Shown here: positions 55,801-63,705 of the stretch, one piece after another
Position numbering within the stretch: the stretch's first letter is position 1
How the letters are laid out: each line of letters begins with the position of its first letter
Assembly (NCBI GenBank): GCA_963846585.1
Contig: CAWJWO010000015.1
Coordinates: forward strand, 562,558 to 626,557
Source of the DNA: JAAUTT01 sp963846585
GTDB taxonomy: Bacteria; Bacteroidota; Bacteroidia; Bacteroidales; JAAUTT01
DNA length: 64,000 nt
Reading direction: 5' to 3'
Program-made: the position numbers and the translations under genes
The notes under the pieces: generated by a model
Told to the model about the DNA's origin: nothing
The model's database searches: none
Seen by the model: only the letters and a program-made list of their open reading frames with translations

Positions 55801-55996
55801 TTTCCCAACGTCTCACACTACTTAAGTACCGTTCGGTATAGACCATAGAAACAACCCCGCCATCTTTTATGGTTCTGGAAAGTAATTCTATCAGTTTACT
55901 TTGGTTTACTTTATCAAAGAAATTTTCCAAGTGTCTTTTAAATCTGATGTTGTTTTGGAAATCTGAATATTTTTTAACTTTGATTAAAATTGCATA
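55793..55996 (-). pseudogene. unrecognised C-terminal ORF fragment
   Basis: On the minus strand an open frame without an ATG start runs for about 68 codons to a TAG at 55793-55795. Its translation (FKRHLENFFDKVNQSKLIEL, then RTIKDGGVVSMVYTERYLSS and VRRWEIK) has the composition of a genuine protein. The open frame even extends into the neighbouring gene. I do not recognise the family. It looks like the last part of a gene whose 5' end has been replaced by the divergent MNT gene. Confidence 0.3.
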
Positions 55997-56320
55997 ATGA
56001 AGGTTAATAATAAATTAATATTAAAAGATTTAAGTCAACTTCTGAAATTAAGGTTTTCAGATGATATAAAAGATATTGTACTTTTTGGTTCCCGGGTTAA
56101 TGGAAAAGCCAATAAAGATTCAGACTATGATATATTAGTGATTTTAAAACAAAAAGCAGATTGGAAAACTGAAAGGGAAATTTCTGAAATTTGTTATCAG
56201 ATTGAATTAAAATATAATATCTTAATAGATAATCATGTTGTCGGAGAGACAGAATTCTCAACATTAAGGGCTAAACAACCTATATATGTAAATGCTATTT
56301 CTAAAGGTATACACGCATAA
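55997..56320 (+). CDS. MNT-type nucleotidyltransferase (antitoxin of HEPN/MNT pair)
   Basis: Minimal nucleotidyltransferase of 107 residues. The signature VLFGSRVNGKANKDSDYDIL near residue 33 gives the GSxxxG and DxD motifs, and a third acidic residue follows in ILIDNHVV near 77. Its stop codon overlaps the HEPN start (TAATG). In characterised HEPN/MNT modules the MNT protein AMPylates or otherwise neutralises the HEPN toxin. All nucleotidyltransferase motifs are intact. Confidence 0.85.
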   Translation: MKVNNKLILKDLSQLLKLRFSDDIKDIVLFGSRVNGKANKDSDYDILVILKQKADWKTEREISEICYQIELKYNILIDNHVVGETEFSTLRAKQPIYVNAISKGIHA

Positions 56321-56712
56321 TGGATGACAAAGACAGGAATGCTATCATAGAGTACCGTTTACAACAGGCTATTGATACAATAGAATTAGTTAAATTCCTT
56401 ATAAATAATGATAAATTAGCGATAGCAATAAATCGTATTTATTATGGGATGTTTTATGCCTTGAGTGCTTTAGCTTTGAAAACTAAATTTGAGACATCAA
56501 AACATGGTCAGTTAATAGGTTGGTTTAATAAGGTATATATAGCTTCCAAAAGAATTGATTCAAAATTTGGGATATATTTACGTAATGCTTTCCAAATTCG
56601 AACTAAAGGTGATTACGATGCATTTGTTAACTTTTCAAGGCCGGAAGTTGAAATTATGTATATTGAAATGATTGCTTTTATAGAAGAGATTAAAAAGGTG
56701 CTTAATAAATAA
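56320..56712 (+). CDS. HEPN-domain protein (UPF0332-like) of HEPN/MNT pair
   Basis: All-helical HEPN protein of 130 residues. The conserved NRIYYGMFYALSALAL near residue 42 and SKHGQLIGWFNKVYI near 66 match the UPF0332/HEPN pattern, ending in IRTKGDYDAF near residue 95. That last motif corresponds to the RNase RX4-6H position but has no histidine, so ribonuclease activity by the standard motif is doubtful. Start overlaps the MNT stop as TAATG, so the two are translationally coupled. A role as toxin or as substrate-binding partner is inferred from the pairing. Confidence 0.8.
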   Translation: MDDKDRNAIIEYRLQQAIDTIELVKFLINNDKLAIAINRIYYGMFYALSALALKTKFETSKHGQLIGWFNKVYIASKRIDSKFGIYLRNAFQIRTKGDYDAFVNFSRPEVEIMYIEMIAFIEEIKKVLNK

Positions 56713-56771
56713 TATGATATCTGTCATATAATTTAATTATAAATGGTTAATGGTCTATAAATAAAAAATAA

Positions 56772-57341
56772 ATGTATAAAACGGTTTACCAGTTACAAAT
56801 AACATTGCTTCAATCCAACCCACTAATATGGAGAAAAATATTAGTCGATCCTGACACTTTGCTGGTAGATTTACATAGAATCATTCAAACTACTATGGGA
56901 TGGACAAATTCACATCTTCATGAGTTTAAAGTTAAAAACTCAAGTTATGCTCCAATTGAATTTGAAGTAGAAAATTCTAAAAATTCAAGAACTGTAAAGC
57001 TTAGTAGGGTATTAAAAGAGGAATATGGTCAGATTTTATACAATTATGATTTTGGTGATTTCTGGATGCACTCTATTGTATTAGAGAATATATTTTCCGA
57101 TAATGAAGCAAACCAAATACCACGGTGTATTGGTGGAGCTCGTAATTGTCCTCCGGAAGATTGTGGCTCAATGTCAGGTTATAGAGACTTATTAGAAATA
57201 ATATCAAACACAAAGCATAAAGAATACAAAGAGACAATTACCTGGTTAGGAGGTAAATTTGATCCGGAATATTTTAATATTAATAAAACCAATCAATTAT
57301 TAATGGAAAAAGATTTCGGTTGTATCTGGTTGGAAGATTAA
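56772..57341 (+). CDS. plasmid pRiA4b ORF-3 family protein
   Basis: Protein of 189 residues with the family pattern: YQLQITLLQSNPLIWRKILV at the start, LHRIIQTTMGWTNSHLHEFK near 37, the YNYDFGDFWMHSIVLE segment near 92, and the cysteine-bearing CIGGARNCPPEDCGSMSGYR near 118. The function of this family is not established; it is frequent on plasmids and in mobile regions, and some members carry SEC-C-like motifs. It lies 59 bp after the HEPN gene and close to the integration site to the right, outside the element proper. Confidence 0.85.
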   Translation: MYKTVYQLQITLLQSNPLIWRKILVDPDTLLVDLHRIIQTTMGWTNSHLHEFKVKNSSYAPIEFEVENSKNSRTVKLSRVLKEEYGQILYNYDFGDFWMHSIVLENIFSDNEANQIPRCIGGARNCPPEDCGSMSGYRDLLEIISNTKHKEYKETITWLGGKFDPEYFNINKTNQLLMEKDFGCIWLED

Positions 57342-57388
57342 CTCGAACTTTATATTTGATTTCCATCAGTTAACAAGGCATCAATATT

Positions 57389-57620
57389 CTAAGACAGGTT
57401 TTTAATCATAGCATAAAGGATTCTTGATAGTTCATCTGTCATTTTAAGATAATTCTCAAAGTCTTCCTTTCTTATAACTTCTTCTCCATTTAAAATATCC
57501 AAAATTGCAACGCATTCAAAAACTGAACCACGGGACGTTACAAAATAATTTCAGCTTTCTGCACTCGCTATAAAATGCTTTAGCTTTTTTATAAACTTCA
57601 AGATTTTGGAACTCAAACAT
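57389..57620 (-). pseudogene. four-helix-bundle (23S rRNA IVP-type) gene with internal deletion
   Basis: The minus strand begins MFEFQNLEVYKKAKAFYSEC, the classic start of these roughly 120-residue Bacteroidota proteins. After RKLKLF the frame shifts, and in another frame it continues VTSRGSVFECVAILDIL..., ending RILYAMIKNLS and TAG. The central part (normally including LRRA...NIAEGSGR) is missing. The joint lies around 57535-57550. Both ends remain well conserved, so the loss is recent. The gene is dead. Confidence 0.75.
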
Positions 57621-57629
57621 TGTATTGAA

Positions 57630-57731
57630 TAGAATGAGAAACAGAATGAAAAAAAGAATGAGAAACAGAATGAGAATGAAGAAAAATCAGAAGTAATCTT
57701 TCGCTCTCATTCTGATTCTCTTTCTGATTTT
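57630..57731. repeat. GAATGAGAA/CAGAATGA direct and inverted repeats
   Basis: GAATGAGAAACAGAATGA occurs twice in tandem (about 57637 and 57655), followed by GAGAATGAAG; then TCTCATTCTGATTCTCTTTC on the same strand gives a diverged inverted copy. AAAAATCAGAA and TTCTGATTTTT also pair (57684 and 57721 regions). Such repeats often flank four-helix-bundle genes in Bacteroidota. Confidence 0.65.
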
Positions 57732-57733
57732 TG

Positions 57734-57757
57734 TACCCGGAACAGGACTCGAACCTA
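57734..57757 (-). other. attachment site: 3'-terminal tRNA fragment
   Basis: On the minus strand ATAGGTTCGAGTCCTGTTCC followed by GGGTA is a tRNA T-arm (ATAGG/CCTGT stem, TTCGAGT loop) plus 3' acceptor strand and discriminator base. No tRNA body precedes it, so it is the duplicated 3' end left by integration. With the tRNA on the minus strand, the fragment must be the left att copy and the element lies to its right, where the integrase is. Confidence 0.75.
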
Positions 57758-57856
57758 TTTTATCATATTGTATCAATTTGCATTTTATTATTTGTATTTA
57801 TGATAGTTACAGTTATGAAAAATATTAATTTTATCAAATTGTATTATATTTTATCA
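57757..57856. repeat. repeated integrase arm-type sites
   Basis: ATTTTATCATATTGTAT (57757-57773) and ATTTTATCAAATTGTAT (57828-57844) differ at one base. A degenerate copy ATTTTATTATTTGTAT lies at 57782-57797 and a half copy ATTTTATCA at 57848-57856. All are between att and the integrase gene, the place for arm-type binding sites. A related ATACAAATTGTAT palindrome overlaps the integrase start. Confidence 0.6.
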
Positions 57857-57859
57857 TTT

Positions 57860-57894
57860 TTTGCACCCTATTTGCACCCTTTTTCATATATTTG
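57860..57894 (+). promoter_or_regulatory. integrase promoter with TTTGCACCC direct repeat
   Basis: TATATTTG (57887-57894) matches the -7 consensus, and TTTG at 57860-57863 can serve as -33 with 23 bp between. The -33 lies in a direct repeat TTTGCACCCTATTTGCACCC (57860-57879), possibly a regulator or integrase site. Confidence 0.45.
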
Positions 57895-57916
57895 ATTTGA
57901 TAAAAATAGGCATAAA

Positions 57917-59182
57917 ATGATACAAATTGTATATTACCTGAAATCAAAACAACCAGATAAAAAAGGGAAATTACCTGTTATAGCTCAAATTTCATTTAAT
58001 TATAAAAGCTATAGGAAATATATCGGAACGGTAAAAAAAGCAGAATGGAACATTAAAAAGCAGAGACTTAAGGTATCTTCTGTATCTGATCCAAAAAATA
58101 GTAAAAACCTCAAATTCAATGAATTTCTGGATAATTTGGAAAATCGTGCAAATGAATTATTTAAAAAAGTATTGTTGGAAAAACGGAATCCTTCTGAATC
58201 GGAAATTGAAACATTATTTTTTATACCTGATGAAAAGGATATAAAAAAAACGGTAGCGTTTTTTGAAGTATTCAATGAATTCATTGCTTCAAATAAGTCC
58301 GAAAAAGCTCAGCGTACTATAATGGGATATCAAACTATTTTCAATTACCTCAAAATATTCGAAAAAACAACCGGTTATAAAATCACCTGGGATACATTAA
58401 ACTTGAAATTTCTGGATCAGCTTAAAAAATATCATTTTGAGACATTGGTACGACAAACCGGCTATTTTGCAAAACTTCAAAGAGTTTTAAAGACATTCCT
58501 GAAATGGGCTGAAAAACGAAATTATTACAACGGAAATCTGTATTCTGAATTTCAGGAAGTTGAACCTGAAAAGGAAGTTATTTATTTGACTCTTGATGAA
58601 TTATTTGATCTGTACAGATTTGAATTTAATTCTGAACGATTATCAAAAACCAGGGATTTGTTTTGTTTCTCCTGTTTTACCGGTTTAAGATATAGTGATG
58701 TATATTCCTTAAAAAGGGAACATATTTCAGACGGTTGTTATTACAAAAAGCAAAAGAAAACAGGAGAACTTGTTAAAAATCCTATAAATAACTTTGCTAA
58801 CAGCATATTAGGTAAATATATTAATATTGATACACCGCTTCCCAGGATTTCAACTCAGAAATTAAATACCTATATCAAGGAGTGTTGTAAAGAAGTTGCT
58901 AAAAATCACAATGAAGATCAAGGATTTAATAAAACTTTAATAAAGACATTGGTTTATGGAGGAGTTACCAAAGAAACACAAATCCCAAAATATGAAGCTA
59001 TTACATTTCACACTGGCCGGAAAACATTTATCACCAACAGCATGGCTTTAGGAATGAATATTAAAGTAATTCAGGATATGGGTGCACCCAGACAGGAAAA
59101 AGATTTAAGAAAATATATAAAGGTTTCAGATGTTCAAAAATTTGAAGCTATGGACAAAATTTGGAATTCATTGAAAAATTGA
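57917..59182 (+). CDS. tyrosine recombinase (site-specific integrase)
   Basis: Integrase of 421 residues with the Bacteroidota layout: N-terminal arm-binding domain (KSYRKYIGTVKKAEWN), SAM-like core-binding domain at about 115-200, and catalytic domain from about 210. Catalytic residues are Arg in SCFTGLRYSDVYSL, His-x-x-Arg in FHTGRKTFITNS, and the nucleophile Tyr in DLRKYIKVSDVQ near residue 396. The usual LGH box is replaced by DMGAPRQ, a variation that may affect the second histidine/tryptophan position. It stands 160 bp from the tRNA-derived att site and faces into the element. It is complete and probably active. Confidence 0.92.
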   Translation: MIQIVYYLKSKQPDKKGKLPVIAQISFNYKSYRKYIGTVKKAEWNIKKQRLKVSSVSDPKNSKNLKFNEFLDNLENRANELFKKVLLEKRNPSESEIETLFFIPDEKDIKKTVAFFEVFNEFIASNKSEKAQRTIMGYQTIFNYLKIFEKTTGYKITWDTLNLKFLDQLKKYHFETLVRQTGYFAKLQRVLKTFLKWAEKRNYYNGNLYSEFQEVEPEKEVIYLTLDELFDLYRFEFNSERLSKTRDLFCFSCFTGLRYSDVYSLKREHISDGCYYKKQKKTGELVKNPINNFANSILGKYINIDTPLPRISTQKLNTYIKECCKEVAKNHNEDQGFNKTLIKTLVYGGVTKETQIPKYEAITFHTGRKTFITNSMALGMNIKVIQDMGAPRQEKDLRKYIKVSDVQKFEAMDKIWNSLKN

Positions 59183-59232
59183 CATACGATTATATTTAAT
59201 AATGGGGTCGACTATTCTTAAAGCCGAAAGTG

Positions 59233-59260
59233 TTCCGGAGTTGAATTTTTAATTCCGGAA
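59233..59260 (+). terminator. weak hairpin after the integrase gene
   Basis: TTCCGGA and TCCGGAA form a 7-bp stem with a 14-nt loop, 50 bp after the integrase stop. The following ATCTTTC is a poor U-tract, so termination is uncertain. Confidence 0.35.
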
Positions 59261-59693
59261 ATCTTTCATAAACAATAAGAAAGCGTTTTCGCATTTATGA
59301 AGTGCCAAACGAAATAAATGTGAAATGGCTTTGATACCTATAAGAAAAGGCTTTATACCAATAAAGGGCGGGTGGGGATTATTTATTTAACTATGAAAAT
59401 GTTTATTAATAACCATATTTTCAATGATATGAACTTAAGCATCTATAGCTAAATGGAATATATATGCAATTGGTTTTAAAAAATCGACATTTTTGAACGT
59501 TATTTACAAGTTGTTGTGATTATCTGGATGATGGGCCTCATTGCAGAAAACACTATGCACGTTCAAGCACATTTGGTTTTTGTCGATACACAAAGCCAAC
59601 ACTGAAAAACTAATAGAGCTTGACCTTTCCCTCCGTATCCAAAAATAATGATGATTTAAATACTCATATAGTGATATATTAAATAATTATTCT

Positions 59694-59701
59694 TACTTTT
59701 G
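59694..59701 (+). promoter_or_regulatory. -7 element of the three-gene cassette
   Basis: TACTTTTG matches TAnnTTTG exactly and lies 22 bp before the regulator ATG. No good -33 is present. The imperfect repeat CATATAGTGATATAT just upstream (from 59665) could be an operator for the cassette's own Xre protein. Confidence 0.4.
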
Positions 59702-59723
59702 TAAAATATAAAAAAGTTCAAGA

Positions 59724-59921
59724 ATGAACCGAATAAAAGATGTTTTAGAACAGAAGGGAATTAAACAAAAATGGTTGGCTGAGCAATTAGGCAAGAGTTA
59801 CAATATGGTAAACTCCTATGCCCAAAACAGACGGCAACCAAGTTTAGAAGACTTGTACAAAATTGCTGGAATCCTTGATGTTGAAGTCAAAGAATTATTA
59901 ATTGAAAGAAAAGTGCAATAA
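59724..59921 (+). CDS. Xre-family helix-turn-helix regulator
   Basis: Small DNA-binding protein of 65 residues that is almost all HTH_3: NRIKDVLEQKGIKQKWLAEQ, LGKSYNMVNSYAQNRRQPSL and LYKIAGILDVEVKELLIERK. The recognition helix falls in SYNMVNSYAQ. Its TAA overlaps the ATG of the next gene (TAATG), so the regulator and the ATPase are translationally coupled. It probably represses the cassette promoter, as is common for toxin-antitoxin and defence operons. Confidence 0.9.
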   Translation: MNRIKDVLEQKGIKQKWLAEQLGKSYNMVNSYAQNRRQPSLEDLYKIAGILDVEVKELLIERKVQ

Positions 59922-62536
59922 TGGAAAACGAAACTAATAATATTTTTGAAAATGGAGCCACTTGGCTCCGGGCTGATTTCCATTTGCATACAAATGCAGC
60001 TAAAGAATTTTCGTACACAGGTAACGAAAATGATTTTTGCCGACTTTATATTGAAAAACTTAAAGAACAAAATATCAACGTTGGAGTCATTACCAATCAT
60101 AATAAATTTGATAAAAATGAATTTGTTGCCTTAAGAAAAAAAGCAATTAAAGAAGGTATTGGATTGTTTGCAGGAGTTGAATTTTCATTAAAAGAAGGAA
60201 TTCACATATTAATTGTTTTTGATGATAAATGGTATAAGGGAGAATCAAACAATATCAACAAATTTTTGGACAATGCTTTTTATGGCATTTCTAACTACGA
60301 CAAGCCTAATTACCCAAATTCAAACTTCAATCTAAAAGAAACGGTAGAAGCATTAGACAAAATCGGACACGACTACTTTTTTGTTTTGGCTCACGTTGAC
60401 GATACCAATGGTTTATTTACGGAGTTGAGAGGTAGAACTCAAGAGGATTTTGTGAAGCAAGAATATTTTAACAGAGTCTTGGCTATTCAGAAAAGTGCAA
60501 ATATTGAAAATTACAACAAACTTTGTCAGTGGTTAAATAGAAAAAATAAAATTGCTTGTGTTGAAGGTTCTGACAATGCTCATGGAGGCATTGATGCTAT
60601 TGGGAAAGGTAAGGTTACTTATATAAAAATAGGGGACTTTAATTTTGAAGCACTAACCTTTGCAATGACAGACAGTGAATACAGGGTTACTCCGAAAGAC
60701 AAGCCCGAAATAAAAAACGCTTACATTAAATCGATTGTATTTGAAGGTGGTTTATTAGAGGGAACAAGAATTGATTTTTCTCCTGAATTGAACACCATAA
60801 TCGGAATTAGGGGAAGTGGAAAATCGTCGTTATTGGAAGTTTTACGTTATGTTCTTGGAATTTTACTACCTGTTAATGCTGCTGACCCTGATTATAAGAA
60901 TTCATTAGTTACCCGTTCAATGGGGAGCGGAGGGAAAGCAATTGTTACTATAGTTAACAAGCAAAATGAAGAATATAGGATAGAAAAACTGTATGGTCAA
61001 AAAGAGGATATTTACAAAAACAACCTGCTACAACCAGGAATTTCTATAGAAGCTACAGGCTTTAATTCCCCAATTTATTTTGGACAAAAAGACCTGTCGA
61101 ATAAAGGAAAAGATTTTGAAGGTGATTTGATTCAAAGGTTAATTGGAACAAGATTAAAAGCAGTTCAAGTTAAAATTGATCAAAAGAAAAGAGAGGTTGA
61201 AAACATAATATCAGAATTAAAAAAACTTCAAAATTTAAAGGACATAAAAAAAGAAACAGAAGCTCAAATTCAAAACTCGAAGCATCAGCTTTATTTCTTT
61301 AAAGAAAAAGGTGTTGAAGATAAATTGAAACAACAAACACTTTTTGATTCTGATATTTCTAAACTAGTTCAAAATGAATCAAGTGTAAAGAGTTATTTAA
61401 GCGAATTGGCATCTGTAATTTCTAATCATGATTATTTTTTTCAACAAGAAATTACAGGTTCAGAAATTAATAAAGAATTATTTGAAGAAGCAAAAACAAT
61501 TATTCAAGAACTAAAAATTGATTTTGAAAAACTAAAAACGATTCAAAAGAATTCCATACTCAGTCAACAAAAATTAAAAGAGGTAATTGCAAAAATTAAT
61601 TCCAAGAAGGAAGGTTTAAAGGAAGAGTTTGCCAAGATTAAACGTGAAATAAACACAGACACAATTAATCCCGATAATTTTCTGAACCTGAACAGGCAAA
61701 TTGAAACTGCTCTTTTGAAATTAAAGGAAATCGAAAAATCTGAAAAAAGAAGAAGTGATTTGCAAACCAATTTATTAGAACGTCTCACTGAACTTGATAA
61801 CCTTTGGCTTGAAGAATATAATGTTCTCAATAAAGAGGTAAAAAGAATTAATGAAGCAGAAAGTAAAATTTCAATTGTAGTTGAATTCAAGGGTAGGAGG
61901 GATAAATTCACTGACAAGATGAAGCAGATTTTCAAAGGTACAGGCATTAGGGAAACAGCTTATCTGGAGATTGAAGCTAATTACAAAGACTTTATTCAGA
62001 TATACAGAGATTACAGTAAATTGGATGACATATTGAATGAAAATCATGTAGTTGATTTTAAGAGAAGGTTTTCTGAAAATCTGGAAGACTTGCTCACTTT
62101 CAAAGTAGAAAATAAAATAGTCATTCAATACAATGGAAAATCGTTAGACAAACATTCTTTAGGCCAACGAGCCTCGGCATTGATTCTTTTCTTGTTGGCT
62201 CAAAGGGAAAATGATGTATTGATTATTGACCAACCCGAAGATGATTTAGATAATCAAACGATCTATGATGAAGTAATAAAAGAACTTAAGAAGATAAAAT
62301 GTAACATGCAATTTATCTTTGCGACCCATAATGCCAATATCCCTGTGCTTGGTGATAGTGAAAAAGTTGTTTCGTGTAGCTATGATGAAAAGAAAATCAC
62401 AGTACATTCTGGCACTATTGATAATCACCAGACACAACGTTTTATTGTAGACATAATGGAAGGTGGAGACGAGGCATTTAACCGCAGGAAAAATATTTAC
62501 AGCATTTGGAACATTGAAAAAATAAAATCAATATGA
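59921..62536 (+). CDS. PHP-domain/SMC-like ATPase fusion (TrlF-like)
   Basis: Protein of 871 residues. The N-terminal PHP phosphoesterase (about 15-245) has its metal ligands: ADFHLHTN (His21, His23), ITNHN, AGVEFSL, FVLAHVDD and GSDNAHGG. An SMC/RecF-type ATPase follows, with Walker A IGIRGSGKSSLLEV near residue 295, long coiled coils at about 400-700, signature-like KHSLGQRASAL near 745 and Walker B VLIIDQPEDDLDN near 768, then FATHNANIP. A nucleic-acid- or nucleotide-cleaving effector gated by an ATPase is a reasonable inference. Start and end overlap both neighbouring genes, so it is co-expressed with them. Confidence 0.82.
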   Translation: MENETNNIFENGATWLRADFHLHTNAAKEFSYTGNENDFCRLYIEKLKEQNINVGVITNHNKFDKNEFVALRKKAIKEGIGLFAGVEFSLKEGIHILIVFDDKWYKGESNNINKFLDNAFYGISNYDKPNYPNSNFNLKETVEALDKIGHDYFFVLAHVDDTNGLFTELRGRTQEDFVKQEYFNRVLAIQKSANIENYNKLCQWLNRKNKIACVEGSDNAHGGIDAIGKGKVTYIKIGDFNFEALTFAMTDSEYRVTPKDKPEIKNAYIKSIVFEGGLLEGTRIDFSPELNTIIGIRGSGKSSLLEVLRYVLGILLPVNAADPDYKNSLVTRSMGSGGKAIVTIVNKQNEEYRIEKLYGQKEDIYKNNLLQPGISIEATGFNSPIYFGQKDLSNKGKDFEGDLIQRLIGTRLKAVQVKIDQKKREVENIISELKKLQNLKDIKKETEAQIQNSKHQLYFFKEKGVEDKLKQQTLFDSDISKLVQNESSVKSYLSELASVISNHDYFFQQEITGSEINKELFEEAKTIIQELKIDFEKLKTIQKNSILSQQKLKEVIAKINSKKEGLKEEFAKIKREINTDTINPDNFLNLNRQIETALLKLKEIEKSEKRRSDLQTNLLERLTELDNLWLEEYNVLNKEVKRINEAESKISIVVEFKGRRDKFTDKMKQIFKGTGIRETAYLEIEANYKDFIQIYRDYSKLDDILNENHVVDFKRRFSENLEDLLTFKVENKIVIQYNGKSLDKHSLGQRASALILFLLAQRENDVLIIDQPEDDLDNQTIYDEVIKELKKIKCNMQFIFATHNANIPVLGDSEKVVSCSYDEKKITVHSGTIDNHQTQRFIVDIMEGGDEAFNRRKNIYSIWNIEKIKSI

Positions 62537-63705
62537 ATGCATTAGAATTACTGGATATAATTAGCACTGGCGAGACAAGTAAGGTGCAGTTTAAAGAAAC
62601 TTTGCCGAACCCGGAAAGTATGAGTAGGGAATTTGTTGCTATGGCTAACTCCCTTGGTGGAATGATATTGGTAGGGATAAAAGATAAAATAGGCACAGTT
62701 ATAGGTTTAACACAGGAGCAGATTGAATATGCTGACCGAAAAGTTGCCGAATTTGCAGACAATCTGAAACCGCCAATATACATTGCAACAGAAGTAGTAA
62801 AAATTGATGAGGATAGTGGTACTAAGAATGTATTAATCGTTCATATTAATGAGGGGATAAACAAGCCGTATAAAACTGCACAAGGCGAAATATATGTGAA
62901 ACAAGGCTCAAACAAACGCCTTTTAACCGATAATGCTGAAATTATGCGATTGTTTCAGCACAGTGGAAACCTCCTTGCAGATGAAATGGAAGTACATGGA
63001 ACCTCAATTGATGATGTAGATGAAAGAAGATTTTCTGATTATTTCAAAAAAGAATTTGAAAAAACCTATGAAGAAAAAGGTCTTACATTTGAACAGGCAC
63101 TTAGCGCAAAAAGAGTATTAAGAAATAATCAGTTGACACTTGCAGGTTTACTTTTTTTTGGTAAAGACCCACAGTCTCTTAAACCAGCATTTACTATAAA
63201 AGCAGTTTCCTATTTCGGAAATGATATTGCAGGCAATCAATACAGAAATAAGCCTAAAGATTTGACTGGAACAATTCCTGAACTTTTTGAAAAGGGCATT
63301 GATTTTTTGAAAAACAACTTAGGATTTATTCAGTCAGGAGAAAGTTTCAATGCACAGGGTAAACTTGAAATTTCAAGCATTGCACTTGAAGAATTGTTGC
63401 AAAATGCTCTTGTCCATAGAGATTATTTCAAAAATTCACCTATTAGAATGCTCATATTTGACAACCGTGTTGAAATTATCAGTCCTGGAAAACTGCCAAA
63501 CAGTTTAACCGTAGAAGATATAAAGTATGGAAATCCTGTAATAAGAAACAACCAACTTGTTTCCTTTAGCACTCATACATTACCATATAGCGGATTGGGT
63601 TCTGGGGTTAAAAGGGCTTTAACCGAACAACCAAATATTGAATTAATTAATGACTTAGAAGGTGAACAATTCAAAGTCATAATTCCAAGACCAGAAAAGA
63701 AATAA
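62533..63705 (+). CDS. AlbA_2/Schlafen-like protein with C-terminal HATPase-like domain
   Basis: Protein of 390 residues. The AlbA_2 (Schlafen-core-like) domain at about 8-130 has SKVQFKETLPNPESMSREFV and MANSLGGMILVGIKD, with the Glu and Lys pattern of that fold. The C-terminal HATPase_c_4-like part has SIALEELLQNALVHRDYFKN near residue 285 and LGSGVKRAL near 355. Such proteins are often annotated as RecG-like or transcriptional regulators, but family function is open. The ATG overlaps the ATPase stop as ATGA, so it belongs to the same operon. It lacks the extra winged helix seen in many longer members. Confidence 0.85.
   Translation: MNALELLDIISTGETSKVQFKETLPNPESMSREFVAMANSLGGMILVGIKDKIGTVIGLTQEQIEYADRKVAEFADNLKPPIYIATEVVKIDEDSGTKNVLIVHINEGINKPYKTAQGEIYVKQGSNKRLLTDNAEIMRLFQHSGNLLADEMEVHGTSIDDVDERRFSDYFKKEFEKTYEEKGLTFEQALSAKRVLRNNQLTLAGLLFFGKDPQSLKPAFTIKAVSYFGNDIAGNQYRNKPKDLTGTIPELFEKGIDFLKNNLGFIQSGESFNAQGKLEISSIALEELLQNALVHRDYFKNSPIRMLIFDNRVEIISPGKLPNSLTVEDIKYGNPVIRNNQLVSFSTHTLPYSGLGSGVKRALTEQPNIELINDLEGEQFKVIIPRPEKK

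Larger units (their letters stand above)
57342..57733. other. gap left of the att site: pseudogene plus repeats
   Basis: This stretch holds a broken four-helix-bundle gene (57389-57620) and a GAATGAGAA-type repeat patch (57630-57731). No intact gene is present. Confidence 0.7.
59183..59723. other. 541-bp gap between integrase and the three-gene cassette
   Basis: No gene is recognised. It contains a hairpin near the integrase end (59233-59260), and at the right end the cassette promoter with an ATAT-GTG-ATAT-like patch (59667-59679). The middle is AT-rich without long frames. Confidence 0.6.

Noticed and set aside
57630..57731. possible CRISPR-like array
   Set aside because: Repeats are short, irregular, partly inverted and have no spacers of constant length; no cas genes nearby.
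57734..57757. complete tRNA gene
   Set aside because: Only the T-arm and 3' acceptor strand are present; no D-arm, anticodon arm or 5' strand lies upstream on the minus strand.
61564..61947. 127-codon minus-strand frame
   Set aside because: Antisense to the coiled coil of the PHP-ATPase protein; Leu/Ser-rich shadow.
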